A stretch of 47,893 bases of DNA from Nitrospinaceae bacterium (GTDB lineage: Bacteria > Nitrospinota > Nitrospinia > Nitrospinales > VA-1): positions 1 through 47,893 of the forward strand of contig JALPWY010000009.1 in the NCBI GenBank assembly GCA_023271875.1, written 5' to 3'. The notes under the pieces are model-generated. The model saw only the letters and a program-made list of their open reading frames with translations. It searched no databases and was not told the origin of the DNA. Position numbers and translations under genes: made by a program. Shown here piece after piece: positions 25,634-33,106 of this stretch (the stretch's first letter is position 1; every line of letters starts with the position of its first letter).

Positions 25634-25778
25634 CCTGCGATCCTTTTTTGACAGCTTCCTTTATAAGGTCCAAGTCGTTTTGTAGAGACTGCTGAAATCT
25701 TTTGATTCGGAACAAGTAATAAAAAATTCCGCCCCACACAAAGACATTAGCCGCAAATAAATACTCCAGATTATCCAT
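25626..25778 (-). CDS. ccmD: CcmD-like small membrane protein
   Basis: A 50-aa gene read by eye between ccmB and ccmC: ATG at 25778, TGA at 25626-25628. The start is MDNLEYLFAANVFVWGGIFY, one transmembrane helix, followed by a charged cytoplasmic tail (RIKRFQQSLQNDL onward). CcmD stabilises the CcmABC complex and helps release heme-loaded CcmE. Placement is exact for the family: 5 bp after ccmB and overlapping ccmC by 8 bp. Confidence 0.85.
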   Translation of the reverse strand: MDNLEYLFAANVFVWGGIFYYLFRIKRFQQSLQNDLDLIKEAVKKGSQDE

Positions 25779-25783
25779 TCAAG

Positions 25784-26464
25784 TTATTCCTCCAGAACAA
25801 AATCTATCACCATTATGGAAATAGCAATGTATATGATATCGAAACACAAGGTCAAACTCACCCAGTTCATCATACTCGATAATGGTTCGCCTGCTAGCAC
25901 CTGACCTGTCATTTTCACCGATCCGATAATAATTGGAATTATTAGCGGGTACAATAGTATCGGTAGCATAATATCACGCGTCTTAAGGTTTGCCGATAAG
26001 GAAGAAAGAAGAGTTCCTACTGCGCAAAACCCTAGCGTTCCCACAAAAATCACATATAACAATGGTAAAAGATGTGGAAGCAGGTCAATATTAAAAAAAA
26101 CCATGAAAAGTGGTAGGGTAAATACCTCCATAATTAACAAAAACACGAAGTTGCTGACCAGTTTTCCAAAATAAAGTGCCGTCCTGTCCATGGGCGCTAG
26201 AAGCAACCCCTGCAGGCAGCCGTTTTCCTTCTCCAGCATGAACGATCGGTTAAGGCCAATAGTTCCTGCAAACAAAAATGCTACCCATAGCACACCAGGT
26301 CCAACTTCACTTGCCTGAATGAGACTAAGGTTGATTGAAAAAATAAAAATAATGACCACAAGGAGTGCGAAAATAAACATTGAGCTAAACAATTCGCGTG
26401 TCTTTATTTCTGTAATAAAGTCCTTCCAGATAATGGTCATCACCTGACTGAAGTACCGATTCAT
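25784..26464 (-). CDS. ccmB: Heme exporter permease CcmB
   Basis: 226-aa integral membrane protein with six hydrophobic helices. Family stretches are WKDFITEIKTRELFSSMFIFALLV at the N-terminus, LNRSFMLEKENGCLQGLLLAPMDR in the loop after helix 2, and the ILLYPLIIPIIIGSV region. It forms the membrane part of the CcmAB ABC transporter whose ATP hydrolysis drives release of holo-CcmE. It follows ccmA after 28 bp and is followed by ccmD after 5 bp. Confidence 0.95.
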   Translation of the reverse strand: MNRYFSQVMTIIWKDFITEIKTRELFSSMFIFALLVVIIFIFSINLSLIQASEVGPGVLWVAFLFAGTIGLNRSFMLEKENGCLQGLLLAPMDRTALYFGKLVSNFVFLLIMEVFTLPLFMVFFNIDLLPHLLPLLYVIFVGTLGFCAVGTLLSSLSANLKTRDIMLPILLYPLIIPIIIGSVKMTGQVLAGEPLSSMMNWVSLTLCFDIIYIAISIMVIDFVLEE

Positions 26465-26492
26465 AGAAATAACAAAGCTCCCAACTTATAGC

Positions 26493-27227
26493 TCATTGTT
26501 CCAAGGATTTTGTGTAAAGGTTTTTAAAGTTACTTTGATCGATACAATCAACCGACTCGAAAAGAGAAAATTTTCCTCTGCTTTGTATTGCCACCCGGTC
26601 GCACATTTCAAGGCCACAAGAAATATCATGCGTTGTCATAAGAATGGTTCGTTTTCCCGTGTGTAAACCACGCAAACGATCCTTAAGGTCGCTGGTTGCT
26701 TGTAAATCCAACCCGGTAAAAGGTTCATCTAGAAATAAAACCGAAGGATCGTGTAAGGTGGCTCTGGCTATAGCCACTCTCTGCTGCATTCCTCTGGAAA
26801 AAGTCCGTATCGGATCATACCTACGCAATTGTAATCCGGCAGTACTAATAGATTCGTTGGCTCTTTCTTCTGGGTCATCTAGACCATAGAGTTTAGCGTA
26901 AAATAAAAGATTTTCTAGCGCCGTTAAATCAGGATACAAACAGGTCGCGTGAGAGATAACGCCGATTCTACTTCTTAACATTGCATTGCCTTCAAGAGCA
27001 TCGAAACCATCTATCTTTGCTGACCCGGAAGCAGGGCGCATAAGACCGGTAAGAATTTTAATCAATGTTGTCTTGCCAGCTCCGTTAGGCCCAAAGATAG
27101 TAAGAAATTCCCCTTTGTTTAAATTAAAACTGACTCCACTCAAAGCCTGTAGACAACCAAAATCTTTTCGGAGTTCTTGAACCTGAATAATGGAATGGGA
27201 TGAATCGGGCTTGATTTGTTCGTTCAT
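26493..27227 (-). CDS. ccmA: Heme exporter ATP-binding protein CcmA
   Basis: 244-aa ABC ATPase: Walker A GPNGAGKT, signature FSRGMQQRVAIARA (Arg in place of the usual second Gly-side residue, as often seen in CcmA), Walker B VLFLDEPFTGLD and switch His in LMTTHDIS. It partners with CcmB. ATG 27227 is preferred because GGTGG lies upstream; ATG 27242 is a possible longer start. A gap of about 110 bp separates it from ccmI, so an internal promoter or processing site may lie there, though no convincing hexamer pair was seen. Confidence 0.93.
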   Translation of the reverse strand: MNEQIKPDSSHSIIQVQELRKDFGCLQALSGVSFNLNKGEFLTIFGPNGAGKTTLIKILTGLMRPASGSAKIDGFDALEGNAMLRSRIGVISHATCLYPDLTALENLLFYAKLYGLDDPEERANESISTAGLQLRRYDPIRTFSRGMQQRVAIARATLHDPSVLFLDEPFTGLDLQATSDLKDRLRGLHTGKRTILMTTHDISCGLEMCDRVAIQSRGKFSLFESVDCIDQSNFKNLYTKSLEQ

Positions 27228-27337
27228 GCGGGATACCACCATCGAAGATCAAATATCATGCTCATGCTAGAGTATGGACGAGGCAGTCATATAATATTAC
27301 TATTTTTTAACAGCTGTTCACTGAAAAAGATATTGCA

Positions 27338-27685
27338 CTAAGCTAGAAGAAAATTTTTCGAAGCTGACCTACCATGTTTTTTTATATTTTTCTTTAACTC
27401 ATCAATTCGTTCAAGAATGGCAATTGCTTCCCCTTCAATTTTACTCCTTAAAGCATCAGAATCTTCAATAGATATCTTGTCGGCTTGAAGGTCAACCTCC
27501 AATTCTTTGAGCGATAACAAAAGTTCTTCTTTGCGAACCAGTAGATGTTTAAACTCTTCTTCCACAGGGTCAATTTTAGAAAAAGGCCTAGTGTTTGGTA
27601 GTTTTCCAAATAACGGAATACCAATAGCAATTATAATTCCTGTGATCAAAAGTAGTTCGATAAAGTGGGGGAAAGTTATATTCAT
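27338..27685 (-). CDS. ccmI: CcmI-like membrane protein (short form)
   Basis: 115-aa protein with one N-terminal transmembrane segment (about 8-26) followed by a helical region, EEEFKHLLVRKEELLLSLKELEVD then DSDALRSKIEGEAIAILERI. This matches the membrane-helix plus coiled-coil head of CcmI. The TPR domain that binds the apocytochrome C-terminus in full CcmI is missing. Its start overlaps the ccmH stop by 4 bp. The assignment rests on pattern and position; a divergent unrelated protein is possible. Confidence 0.65.
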   Translation of the reverse strand: MNITFPHFIELLLITGIIIAIGIPLFGKLPNTRPFSKIDPVEEEFKHLLVRKEELLLSLKELEVDLQADKISIEDSDALRSKIEGEAIAILERIDELKKNIKKHGRSASKNFLLA

Positions 27686-28203
27686 GTTTCCAGTCGATCT
27701 AACTCATCCTTCAAACGACGAGAGTATTTACTAGAACTCGCTTCACTGGGTTTTTCAGAACCTGGTTCAGATGCGATACCGCCCTTAATATTTTGAAGTT
27801 CGATATCGGGTTTATTTTTTCCTACCCATCCATTTATAAGCTTACGTATTCCGATCCCTCCAATCATGATTGCTCCAAATGGGATTACCCAGGCAGTAAG
27901 ATTAAATCCATTTTTAGTAGGAGCAGAAAGTACCGTCTCACCATATTTTTCAATCTGTTGTTGAACAATTTGATCAACCGTTAAACCCGACTCAAGCATT
28001 TTTGTAAATTTTTTTCGGTTTTTATCAGCCGTCGAACAAGTACAATTTATAAGGACTTTTCCACACTTATCATCGCATTTACACATCAGTTGATTTTCTA
28101 AGTCTGACAATACCGCGCCTGCACTGGCTATGCTTGAATTAATGATCGTAACAAACAGTACAATAAAAAAAACAAAAATGATTTTTTTTAAATAAATTAT
28201 CAT
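27682..28203 (-). CDS. ccmH: CcmH-like protein with atypical five-cysteine cluster
   Basis: 173-aa protein: N-terminal signal/membrane segment (about 5-28), periplasmic domain, and a second membrane helix at about 118-140. Typical CcmH has a LRCxxCQ thiol pair; here residues 39-56 read LMCKCDDKCGKVLINCTC, with Cys41, 43, 47, 54 and 56. The fold signature after it (MLESGLTVDQIVQQQIEKYGETVLSAP) still matches the CcmH three-helix domain, which reduces apocytochrome disulfides and docks it to CcmF. Start ATG 28203 is chosen because it follows the ccmF stop by 2 nt; the longer frame to 28338 runs back inside ccmF. Confidence 0.85.
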   Translation of the reverse strand: MIIYLKKIIFVFFIVLFVTIINSSIASAGAVLSDLENQLMCKCDDKCGKVLINCTCSTADKNRKKFTKMLESGLTVDQIVQQQIEKYGETVLSAPTKNGFNLTAWVIPFGAIMIGGIGIRKLINGWVGKNKPDIELQNIKGGIASEPGSEKPSEASSSKYSRRLKDELDRLET

Positions 28204-28205
28204 AG

Positions 28206-30215
28206 TCACTCTTGGGCTGGCGAAAAGACTATTTTTTGCAGTTTCAATCTCTCCAATCTTCGACGTTGCTCCAATCTGTCGGGCCATGCACAGACCATAG
28301 TTCCGAGAGCGATGATCCATCCTCCCGTCCACAACCATTTAACCATAGGGTTATGATAAACCTTTATTGTGGCCGACTCATCTTCAGAAAAATCTGCGAG
28401 GATCACATATAGATCACTTGCTAAGGTCGATCTTACATCTACCTCGGACACAGGCTGGTTTTGCCCCTTATAAAATTCTTTTTCCGGTCTCGCTGTCCAG
28501 ATTTTCTTCCCATCTTTTTCAACGGCCAGTTGTGCAATAATACGAGTTTTTACTGAGGTAGCCTGAATCGCCGCAAGCTTTTCGTAACGCAACATATAAT
28601 CTCTTATTTCTATAGTTTCACCTATCTTGAGCCGTTTTTCCGTATGTATTCCGTATGAAGATGATGCGGCGATCCCTGCATAAATCATCACTACGCCGAT
28701 ATGGACCGTGTAACCGCCATAACGTCTCTTGTTATTCCAGATTAGGGAACCCAAAGCACCCAAATATGTTTCGCTTGAAGCATACCGAGCCATAGTTCCT
28801 TTATAAAACTCAATGAGCATAGATGACAACACAAAAATACAAAGAATGAACGCGATGTATGTATAAATTTCTGAGCGGTTTGATAATGGAACCACGGGGA
28901 ATAAAATAGCCCCTCCAATTAACGCAAACATCAGTGGTTTTAAAAAGTTCTTTTTTAGGTTGGACCAAGTAGCCTTTCGCCAAGCAATGATGGGACCAAT
29001 TCCGATTAGTGCCAGTAGAGCTAAACCAATAGGAACATTGACCTGGTTGTAAAAAGGGGGACCTACGGTAATCTTTACTCCGCGTATTGCCTCAGAAATA
29101 ATCGGGAAAATGGTTCCCCAAAATGTGGCAAACGCGATGCCTAATAGTAATAAATTATTAAAGAGAAAACCCGCTTCTCTTGAAAGAAATGAATCCAATT
29201 CGTTTTTACTTTTGAGTAATGGTAAACGTGAAATAATCAACGCTGTACAAACAGCAATAATAAAAAAAAGAAGACCCAGAAAATAATATCCTAATGTTGC
29301 TTCATCGAAGGTATGTACTGATTGAATGAGCCCACTTCGGGTGATAAATGTTCCGAAAATGGTCATAACAAAAGTGAGGAGAATTAGAGACATATTCCAT
29401 ACTTTCATCATATCTTTTTTTTCTTGGATCATGACTGAATGCAAATAAGCGGTCGCTACAATAAGTGGCATAAATGCGGCGTTTTCCACTGGGTCCCACG
29501 CCCAGTATCCTCCCCAACCTAATTCTACATAAGCCCAACTCGCTCCAAATAAATTTCCCATACATAGAAAAAACCATGACACTACGGTCCACTTTCGAGT
29601 CAATCGAATCCAGGCATCATCTAAATTTTTTGAAATAAGTGCAGCCATCGCAAAGGCAAAAGGTACTGTAAACCCAACATAACCTAAGTATAATGTGGGC
29701 GGATGGATAACCATCCAGTAATTTTGCAGAAGTGGATTTAACCCACGCCCATCTTCTGGGGGAAGAGGAATGCGCTCAAAAGGATTGGTAGAAAAATTAA
29801 GTAGAAAAAGAAAGAAACATGTGATCGCAAGCATAACCGCCATTGCATAAGGCACGACAATCAAGTTCTTCGAGCGATTTTGAATGTGAACCACCATCAT
29901 GTAGCTAGTTAAGATAAGGGCCCAAAACAGAAGTGATCCTTTTTGTCCTCCCCAAAAGGAACTGAACTTATAAAAATAATCAAGTTCGATATTGGAATAT
30001 GCATATACGTATTGCAGGCTAAAATCATTTGTGAAAAAAGCTTTCCAAAGGGCAATAGAAGAAATCATAATGCATGCCCATGTTATAAGCGGGACTTTAT
30101 CTGCGCTCAAATAAAGATCTATGCGGTTTCCGCGTGCAGCCATAACATAGGCTACCGTCCCATAAAGAGACGTAGCCAGCGCAATCATTAAAGTAAACTC
30201 ACCTATATCGTTCAT
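28206..30215 (-). CDS. ccmF: Heme lyase CcmF
   Basis: 669-aa multi-spanning protein, the core of the cytochrome c heme lyase. The WWD motif WGGYWAWDPVENAAFMP lies at 234-250, preceded by the conserved HPPTLYLGY (His171) and followed by further helices, with the large periplasmic domain between about 520 and 630 (YGIHTEKRLKIGETIEI). The length is typical. It follows ccmE after 93 bp, in which a GC-rich hairpin lies, and is followed by ccmH after 2 bp. Confidence 0.96.
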   Translation of the reverse strand: MNDIGEFTLMIALATSLYGTVAYVMAARGNRIDLYLSADKVPLITWACIMISSIALWKAFFTNDFSLQYVYAYSNIELDYFYKFSSFWGGQKGSLLFWALILTSYMMVVHIQNRSKNLIVVPYAMAVMLAITCFFLFLLNFSTNPFERIPLPPEDGRGLNPLLQNYWMVIHPPTLYLGYVGFTVPFAFAMAALISKNLDDAWIRLTRKWTVVSWFFLCMGNLFGASWAYVELGWGGYWAWDPVENAAFMPLIVATAYLHSVMIQEKKDMMKVWNMSLILLTFVMTIFGTFITRSGLIQSVHTFDEATLGYYFLGLLFFIIAVCTALIISRLPLLKSKNELDSFLSREAGFLFNNLLLLGIAFATFWGTIFPIISEAIRGVKITVGPPFYNQVNVPIGLALLALIGIGPIIAWRKATWSNLKKNFLKPLMFALIGGAILFPVVPLSNRSEIYTYIAFILCIFVLSSMLIEFYKGTMARYASSETYLGALGSLIWNNKRRYGGYTVHIGVVMIYAGIAASSSYGIHTEKRLKIGETIEIRDYMLRYEKLAAIQATSVKTRIIAQLAVEKDGKKIWTARPEKEFYKGQNQPVSEVDVRSTLASDLYVILADFSEDESATIKVYHNPMVKWLWTGGWIIALGTMVCAWPDRLEQRRRLERLKLQKIVFSPAQE

Positions 30216-30255
30216 AAAATACCTTAGCTTTCCTGTGATATCTCACTAGACCTAC

Positions 30256-30279
30256 TGTCGCGATTTCAGGGTCGCGACA
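30256..30279. other. GC-rich stem-loop between ccmE and ccmF
   Basis: Perfect 8-bp inverted repeat, TGTCGCGA and TCGCGACA, with an 8-nt loop, in the 93-bp gap of the operon. There is no T run on either side, so it is not a standard terminator; it may be an RNA processing/stability element or a protein-binding palindrome. GC content is high against the AT-rich surroundings. Confidence 0.55.
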
Positions 30280-30308
30280 AGACCTTTATGTCAATAGAAT
30301 AGCGAGGA

Positions 30309-30800
30309 CTAGATCGTTGTTTTAGGCAAGAAATCAACTTTCCTGGGGTCTGGTTTTAGCTTGGGCTTATAGTCAGGGAGAGTTCCTGGGTGCATTCCCC
30401 CAGCCTCTTTTTCGGCCTCATACTTCGAAGGACAGCTGGTCAAAAGTGTGTTCGCGTGGAAAACACCCTGTTCATCCAAGGCTCCTTCTACAACCACCTC
30501 TCCACCGTCTTGAAACATATCAGGGGTGACGCCCTGATAAACAACATTCAAGTTACGATTTTTTTCTTCAATAGCGAATTGCACGTTAAGGTAATCACCG
30601 GGATCTCTTTCAATAGAGCCCGCAACCACATTACCCTTTACCTTGAGTCCAGTACCATGAAAAGAAACCTTTTGGTCCATTAGTTCGCTAACAGTAAAAA
30701 AATAAGTAGATGTGCTGTTAATTCCCGTTGCAATTAGATAGCCGATGGTCCCTACAATTAGTGATGATCCAAGGGCAAATTTAATCTTCTTACGATCCAT
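30309..30800 (-). CDS. ccmE: Heme chaperone CcmE, Cys-type (CxxxY)
   Basis: 163-aa periplasmic heme chaperone anchored by one N-terminal helix (about 9-27). The OB-fold core is seen in VSFHGTGLKVKGNVVAGS, VVYQGVTPDMF and VVVEGAL. Classical CcmE binds heme covalently through His in HxxxY; here the site reads LLTSCPSKY, with Cys123 and Tyr127, the variant described in some sulfate reducers and archaea. It is followed by a Pro/Lys-rich tail of about 30 residues. First gene of the Ccm operon, 60 bp downstream of a TTGACA/TATCAT promoter. Confidence 0.94.
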   Translation of the reverse strand: MDRKKIKFALGSSLIVGTIGYLIATGINSTSTYFFTVSELMDQKVSFHGTGLKVKGNVVAGSIERDPGDYLNVQFAIEEKNRNLNVVYQGVTPDMFQDGGEVVVEGALDEQGVFHANTLLTSCPSKYEAEKEAGGMHPGTLPDYKPKLKPDPRKVDFLPKTTI

Positions 30801-30859
30801 AGTTTCATTAAATTTAATATAAAGTAATTTTTATAACTGTATTTTTTGGAGCTATTTTA

Positions 30860-30889
30860 ATGATATCACTCAAAATTTGACCTTGTCAA
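30860..30889 (-). promoter_or_regulatory. Sigma70-type promoter of the Ccm operon
   Basis: Minus strand: TTGACA (30884-30889), an 18-bp spacer and TATCAT (30860-30865), about 60 bp upstream of ccmE. The -35 hexamer is perfect; the spacer is one base long. Divergent from the mraZ promoter region. Confidence 0.6.
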
Positions 30890-31296
30890 AGTAAATCATT
30901 TCAAATAAATACGATAACGATCCTAAAAACAATCTAGAGAAACCTAAAAAAAGAAAAGGCCATCACCCGCTTTTTTTTAATTTTGATATCCACGTAATGG
31001 TATCAAATGCCTCTGCCTAAATAAAACTTTCATTATTATATAGATCATTATATAGATCATTATATAGATCATTAAATTTTGTAGGTCAATAATGAAACTT
31101 GTATAACACAAACAAGGGATTACGGTAGCCAGTTGTGTTTGCCACACCTAATTTAATTTAACTGTTCTTTTAGGAGTCTAGCTTTACCTATTTCAAGTCA
31201 AACCTTTTTCAAACACTACCTAAAGTGTCAGGCGTAAAAACATTTTGATATCAGCAAAATAGCACTTAAATGTTTGTGTTTTTATGCTTTTCTCTA
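30890..31296. other. Divergent intergenic region between the Ccm operon and mraZ
   Basis: Part of a 594-base gene-free gap. It holds T-rich runs, a three-copy 12-bp tandem repeat (31035-31074) and an isolated AAAGTGT word near 31219. No coding frame or RNA family was recognised. Confidence 0.5.
31035..31074. repeat. 12-bp tandem repeat, three and a third copies
   Basis: Three identical copies of ATTATATAGATC at 31035-31046, 31047-31058 and 31059-31070, then ATTA. Each junction forms GATCATTATATAGATC, which is partly palindromic, so the array could also be a binding site. It lies about 260 bp upstream of the mraZ promoter. Confidence 0.92.
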
Positions 31297-31324
31297 TTGA
31301 CAGGGTGTTCCAATATGCTAGGAT
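31297..31324 (+). promoter_or_regulatory. Sigma70-type promoter of the dcw cluster
   Basis: TTGACA (31297-31302), 16-bp spacer, TAGGAT (31319-31324). The expected start near 31331 gives a leader of about 64 nt to mraZ. The -10 element is overlapped by the MraZ-box array. No second promoter of this quality is seen within the following genes. Confidence 0.65.
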
Positions 31325-31359
31325 TGTGTCAGAAAGTGTCGTAAAGTGTTTGTTAATGT
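31323..31359 (+). promoter_or_regulatory. MraZ-box array (10-bp period)
   Basis: Two exact AAAGTGT words at 31333-31339 and 31343-31349, each followed by three bases, flanked in phase by ATTGTGT (31323-31329) and TTAATGT (31353-31359). Tandem direct repeats at one-turn spacing upstream of mraZ are the known operator type of MraZ. The word AAAGTG(T/G)-N3 is the form reported for Mycoplasma MraZ rather than the TGGGN of E. coli. Position over the -10 and start site points to repression of the cluster by its first product. Confidence 0.65.
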
Positions 31360-31394
31360 TGTTATAGGGCTAATTTGTTGCAATCAATTCGCAT

Positions 31395-31781
31395 ATGAAC
31401 GGATTTTTAGGAACTTATAGCGTCAGTCTTGATGATAAAGGCCGTCTAAATGTGCCAGCAAAATTCAAGGGCCTCCTTGAGAGGGACAGTCCACAATTGG
31501 TTATGTGTGTGATGGATGGGTTTCTCATTGTATTTCCTCAACGCGAATGGGCTGCAAATGAAGAAAAGCTATACCATCTCAATGCATTTGATAAGAGTGA
31601 TCGAAATAGACTTCGGGAGTTCTATGCTCGAGCGACAGAGTGTGAAATGAAATCTGGAAAAATTTTAATTCCTGCCGCTCAACGTGAAGCCGCTGGTTTG
31701 AAAAAAGAAGTGACGCTTGTGGGTATGTCTAAGACTTTTGAGCTTTGGGCTCCGGATCGACTAGAGAAGACATCTAAGTGA
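31395..31781 (+). CDS. mraZ: Transcriptional regulator MraZ
   Basis: 128-aa protein of two AbrB-like swapped-hairpin domains. The first signature is SVSLDDKGRLNVPAKFK (9-25), the second ATECEMKSGKILIPAAQREAAGL. MraZ forms a ring-shaped oligomer that binds direct repeats upstream of its own gene, matching the array at 31323-31359. There is no Shine-Dalgarno before ATG 31395. First gene of the dcw cluster. Confidence 0.96.
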   Translation: MNGFLGTYSVSLDDKGRLNVPAKFKGLLERDSPQLVMCVMDGFLIVFPQREWAANEEKLYHLNAFDKSDRNRLREFYARATECEMKSGKILIPAAQREAAGLKKEVTLVGMSKTFELWAPDRLEKTSK

Positions 31782-31854
31782 GCTAACAGTTCTCAGTTCG
31801 CAGGGTTGATCTAGTGTATGTAACGCGATTGCAAAGAAGACCCTCTTTTTTAAA

Positions 31855-32790
31855 ATGCCTAAGCAACACGAATCAGTATTAGAGAGGGAGGTCATCCAAA
31901 ACCTTAACCTTTTAGGAGGTAGCTTGATCGTCGACGGCACCTTAGGAGATGGTGGGCACGCAGAGTTGTTGTTGAAAAACACAACGAGTGTTCGCGTGTT
32001 AGGGATCGACCGGGATATGCGGGCAATTGAGCGGGCTGAGAAAAGGCTGGCTCCCTTCCGAGACCGAATTACTTTAGTCCACGGAAACTTCGGTGATATT
32101 AAAACTATCTTAAAAAAAGCCAATGTAATGAATGTGGACGGGTTGCTTCTTGATCTAGGTGTTTCTTCCCTTCAGTTGGACTCGCCAGACCGAGGGTTTA
32201 GTTTTATGCGTAATGGGCCTTTGGATATGAGGATGGATTCTTCTCAAAAAATAACAGCCGCTGATCTTTTAATTGAACTACCTGATGAGAAACTAGTGTC
32301 AGTAATCAAGGAATATGGAGAAGAAAGGTTTTCAAAAAAGATCGTGAGAGCCATCCGACAAGCGCAAAAAAAAAGCGCTATTAAGACAACTCTCCAGCTG
32401 TCAAATATTATCTCAAGCGTGATACATGCGTCGCGGCAAACCAAAATTCATCCTGCTACGCGTACATTTCAGGCATTGCGTATTGCAGTTAATGGTGAGC
32501 TAGAGCACATAAAAAAAGCGCTGAGAGATTCTGTCGATATTTTGCAGGAGTCGGCTCGTGTCATAGTGATTTCTTTCCATTCTCTAGAGGATCGAATTGT
32601 GAAGAATTTTTTTAAAACCGAGGAGAAGGGATGTGTTTGCCCTCCCAAAATTCCTGTTTGCTCGTGCGGGCACAAGCAGCGATTAAAAATTATTACACGC
32701 AAACCAATTATTCCAGCGGTTGAAGAAGTGCGACGTAATTCTCGTGCGTCAAGCGCTAAATTAAGGGTGGCGGAAAGAGTCTATGTTTAA
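31855..32790 (+). CDS. rsmH: 16S rRNA m4C1402 methyltransferase RsmH
   Basis: 311-aa SAM-dependent enzyme (older name MraW) that methylates N4 of C1402 in the decoding centre. Seen: HESVLEREVIQNL, the SAM loop VDGTLGDGGHAELLL (28-42), LGIDRD, LLLDLGVSSLQLDSPDRGFSFM and ISFHSLEDRIVKNFF. A CPPKIPVCSCGH cysteine cluster lies near the C-terminus, as is common in the family. The ATG has a T-rich, Shine-Dalgarno-free upstream. The end overlaps ftsL by 8 bp. Confidence 0.96.
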   Translation: MPKQHESVLEREVIQNLNLLGGSLIVDGTLGDGGHAELLLKNTTSVRVLGIDRDMRAIERAEKRLAPFRDRITLVHGNFGDIKTILKKANVMNVDGLLLDLGVSSLQLDSPDRGFSFMRNGPLDMRMDSSQKITAADLLIELPDEKLVSVIKEYGEERFSKKIVRAIRQAQKKSAIKTTLQLSNIISSVIHASRQTKIHPATRTFQALRIAVNGELEHIKKALRDSVDILQESARVIVISFHSLEDRIVKNFFKTEEKGCVCPPKIPVCSCGHKQRLKIITRKPIIPAVEEVRRNSRASSAKLRVAERVYV

Positions 32791-33103
32791 GTGGTTGCCA
32801 AAATCCAAAAAAAATCAATTTCATGTAACCACGCGAGAATATCGTGTGGTTTTGGTAGCTGTTGTAGGATTGATGATAGTGGCTATGGCTTTTGTCTGGA
32901 GCAATGTTCGCTTGGTTGGTCTGGCCTATGAATATCAAGCTCTCGAAAAAATCCAACGAAGCTTGCTTCGCGAAAATAATCTCCTCCATGTGGAGTGGGA
33001 AAGCTTGCGTTCGTTAGATCGTGTTCAACTATTGGCAAAAAATAAAATCGGACTTAGGGAGCCCGAAAGCAGGCAAATTGTAACAGTCTTTTTAAAGAAT
33101 TAA
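32783..33103 (+). CDS. ftsL: Cell division protein FtsL
   Basis: 106-aa bitopic protein: basic N-terminus, one membrane helix (about 23-42), then a periplasmic coiled coil (YQALEKIQRSLLRENNLLHVEWESL) and the ending LLAKNKIGLREPESRQIV. This is the FtsL/DivIC pattern. It joins FtsB and FtsQ to activate the septal FtsW-FtsI synthase. GGAAAGAG precedes the start. It overlaps rsmH by 8 bp and lies 3 bp before ftsI. Confidence 0.88.
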   Translation: MFKWLPKSKKNQFHVTTREYRVVLVAVVGLMIVAMAFVWSNVRLVGLAYEYQALEKIQRSLLRENNLLHVEWESLRSLDRVQLLAKNKIGLREPESRQIVTVFLKN

Positions 33104-33106
33104 GAC

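Noticed and set aside
30940-30985. A-rich/T-rich flanked segment (AAAAAGAAAAGG to CGCTTTTTTTT) that looks like a bidirectional terminator
   Set aside because: The GC-rich centre does not form a paired stem, and no gene ends nearby on either strand.
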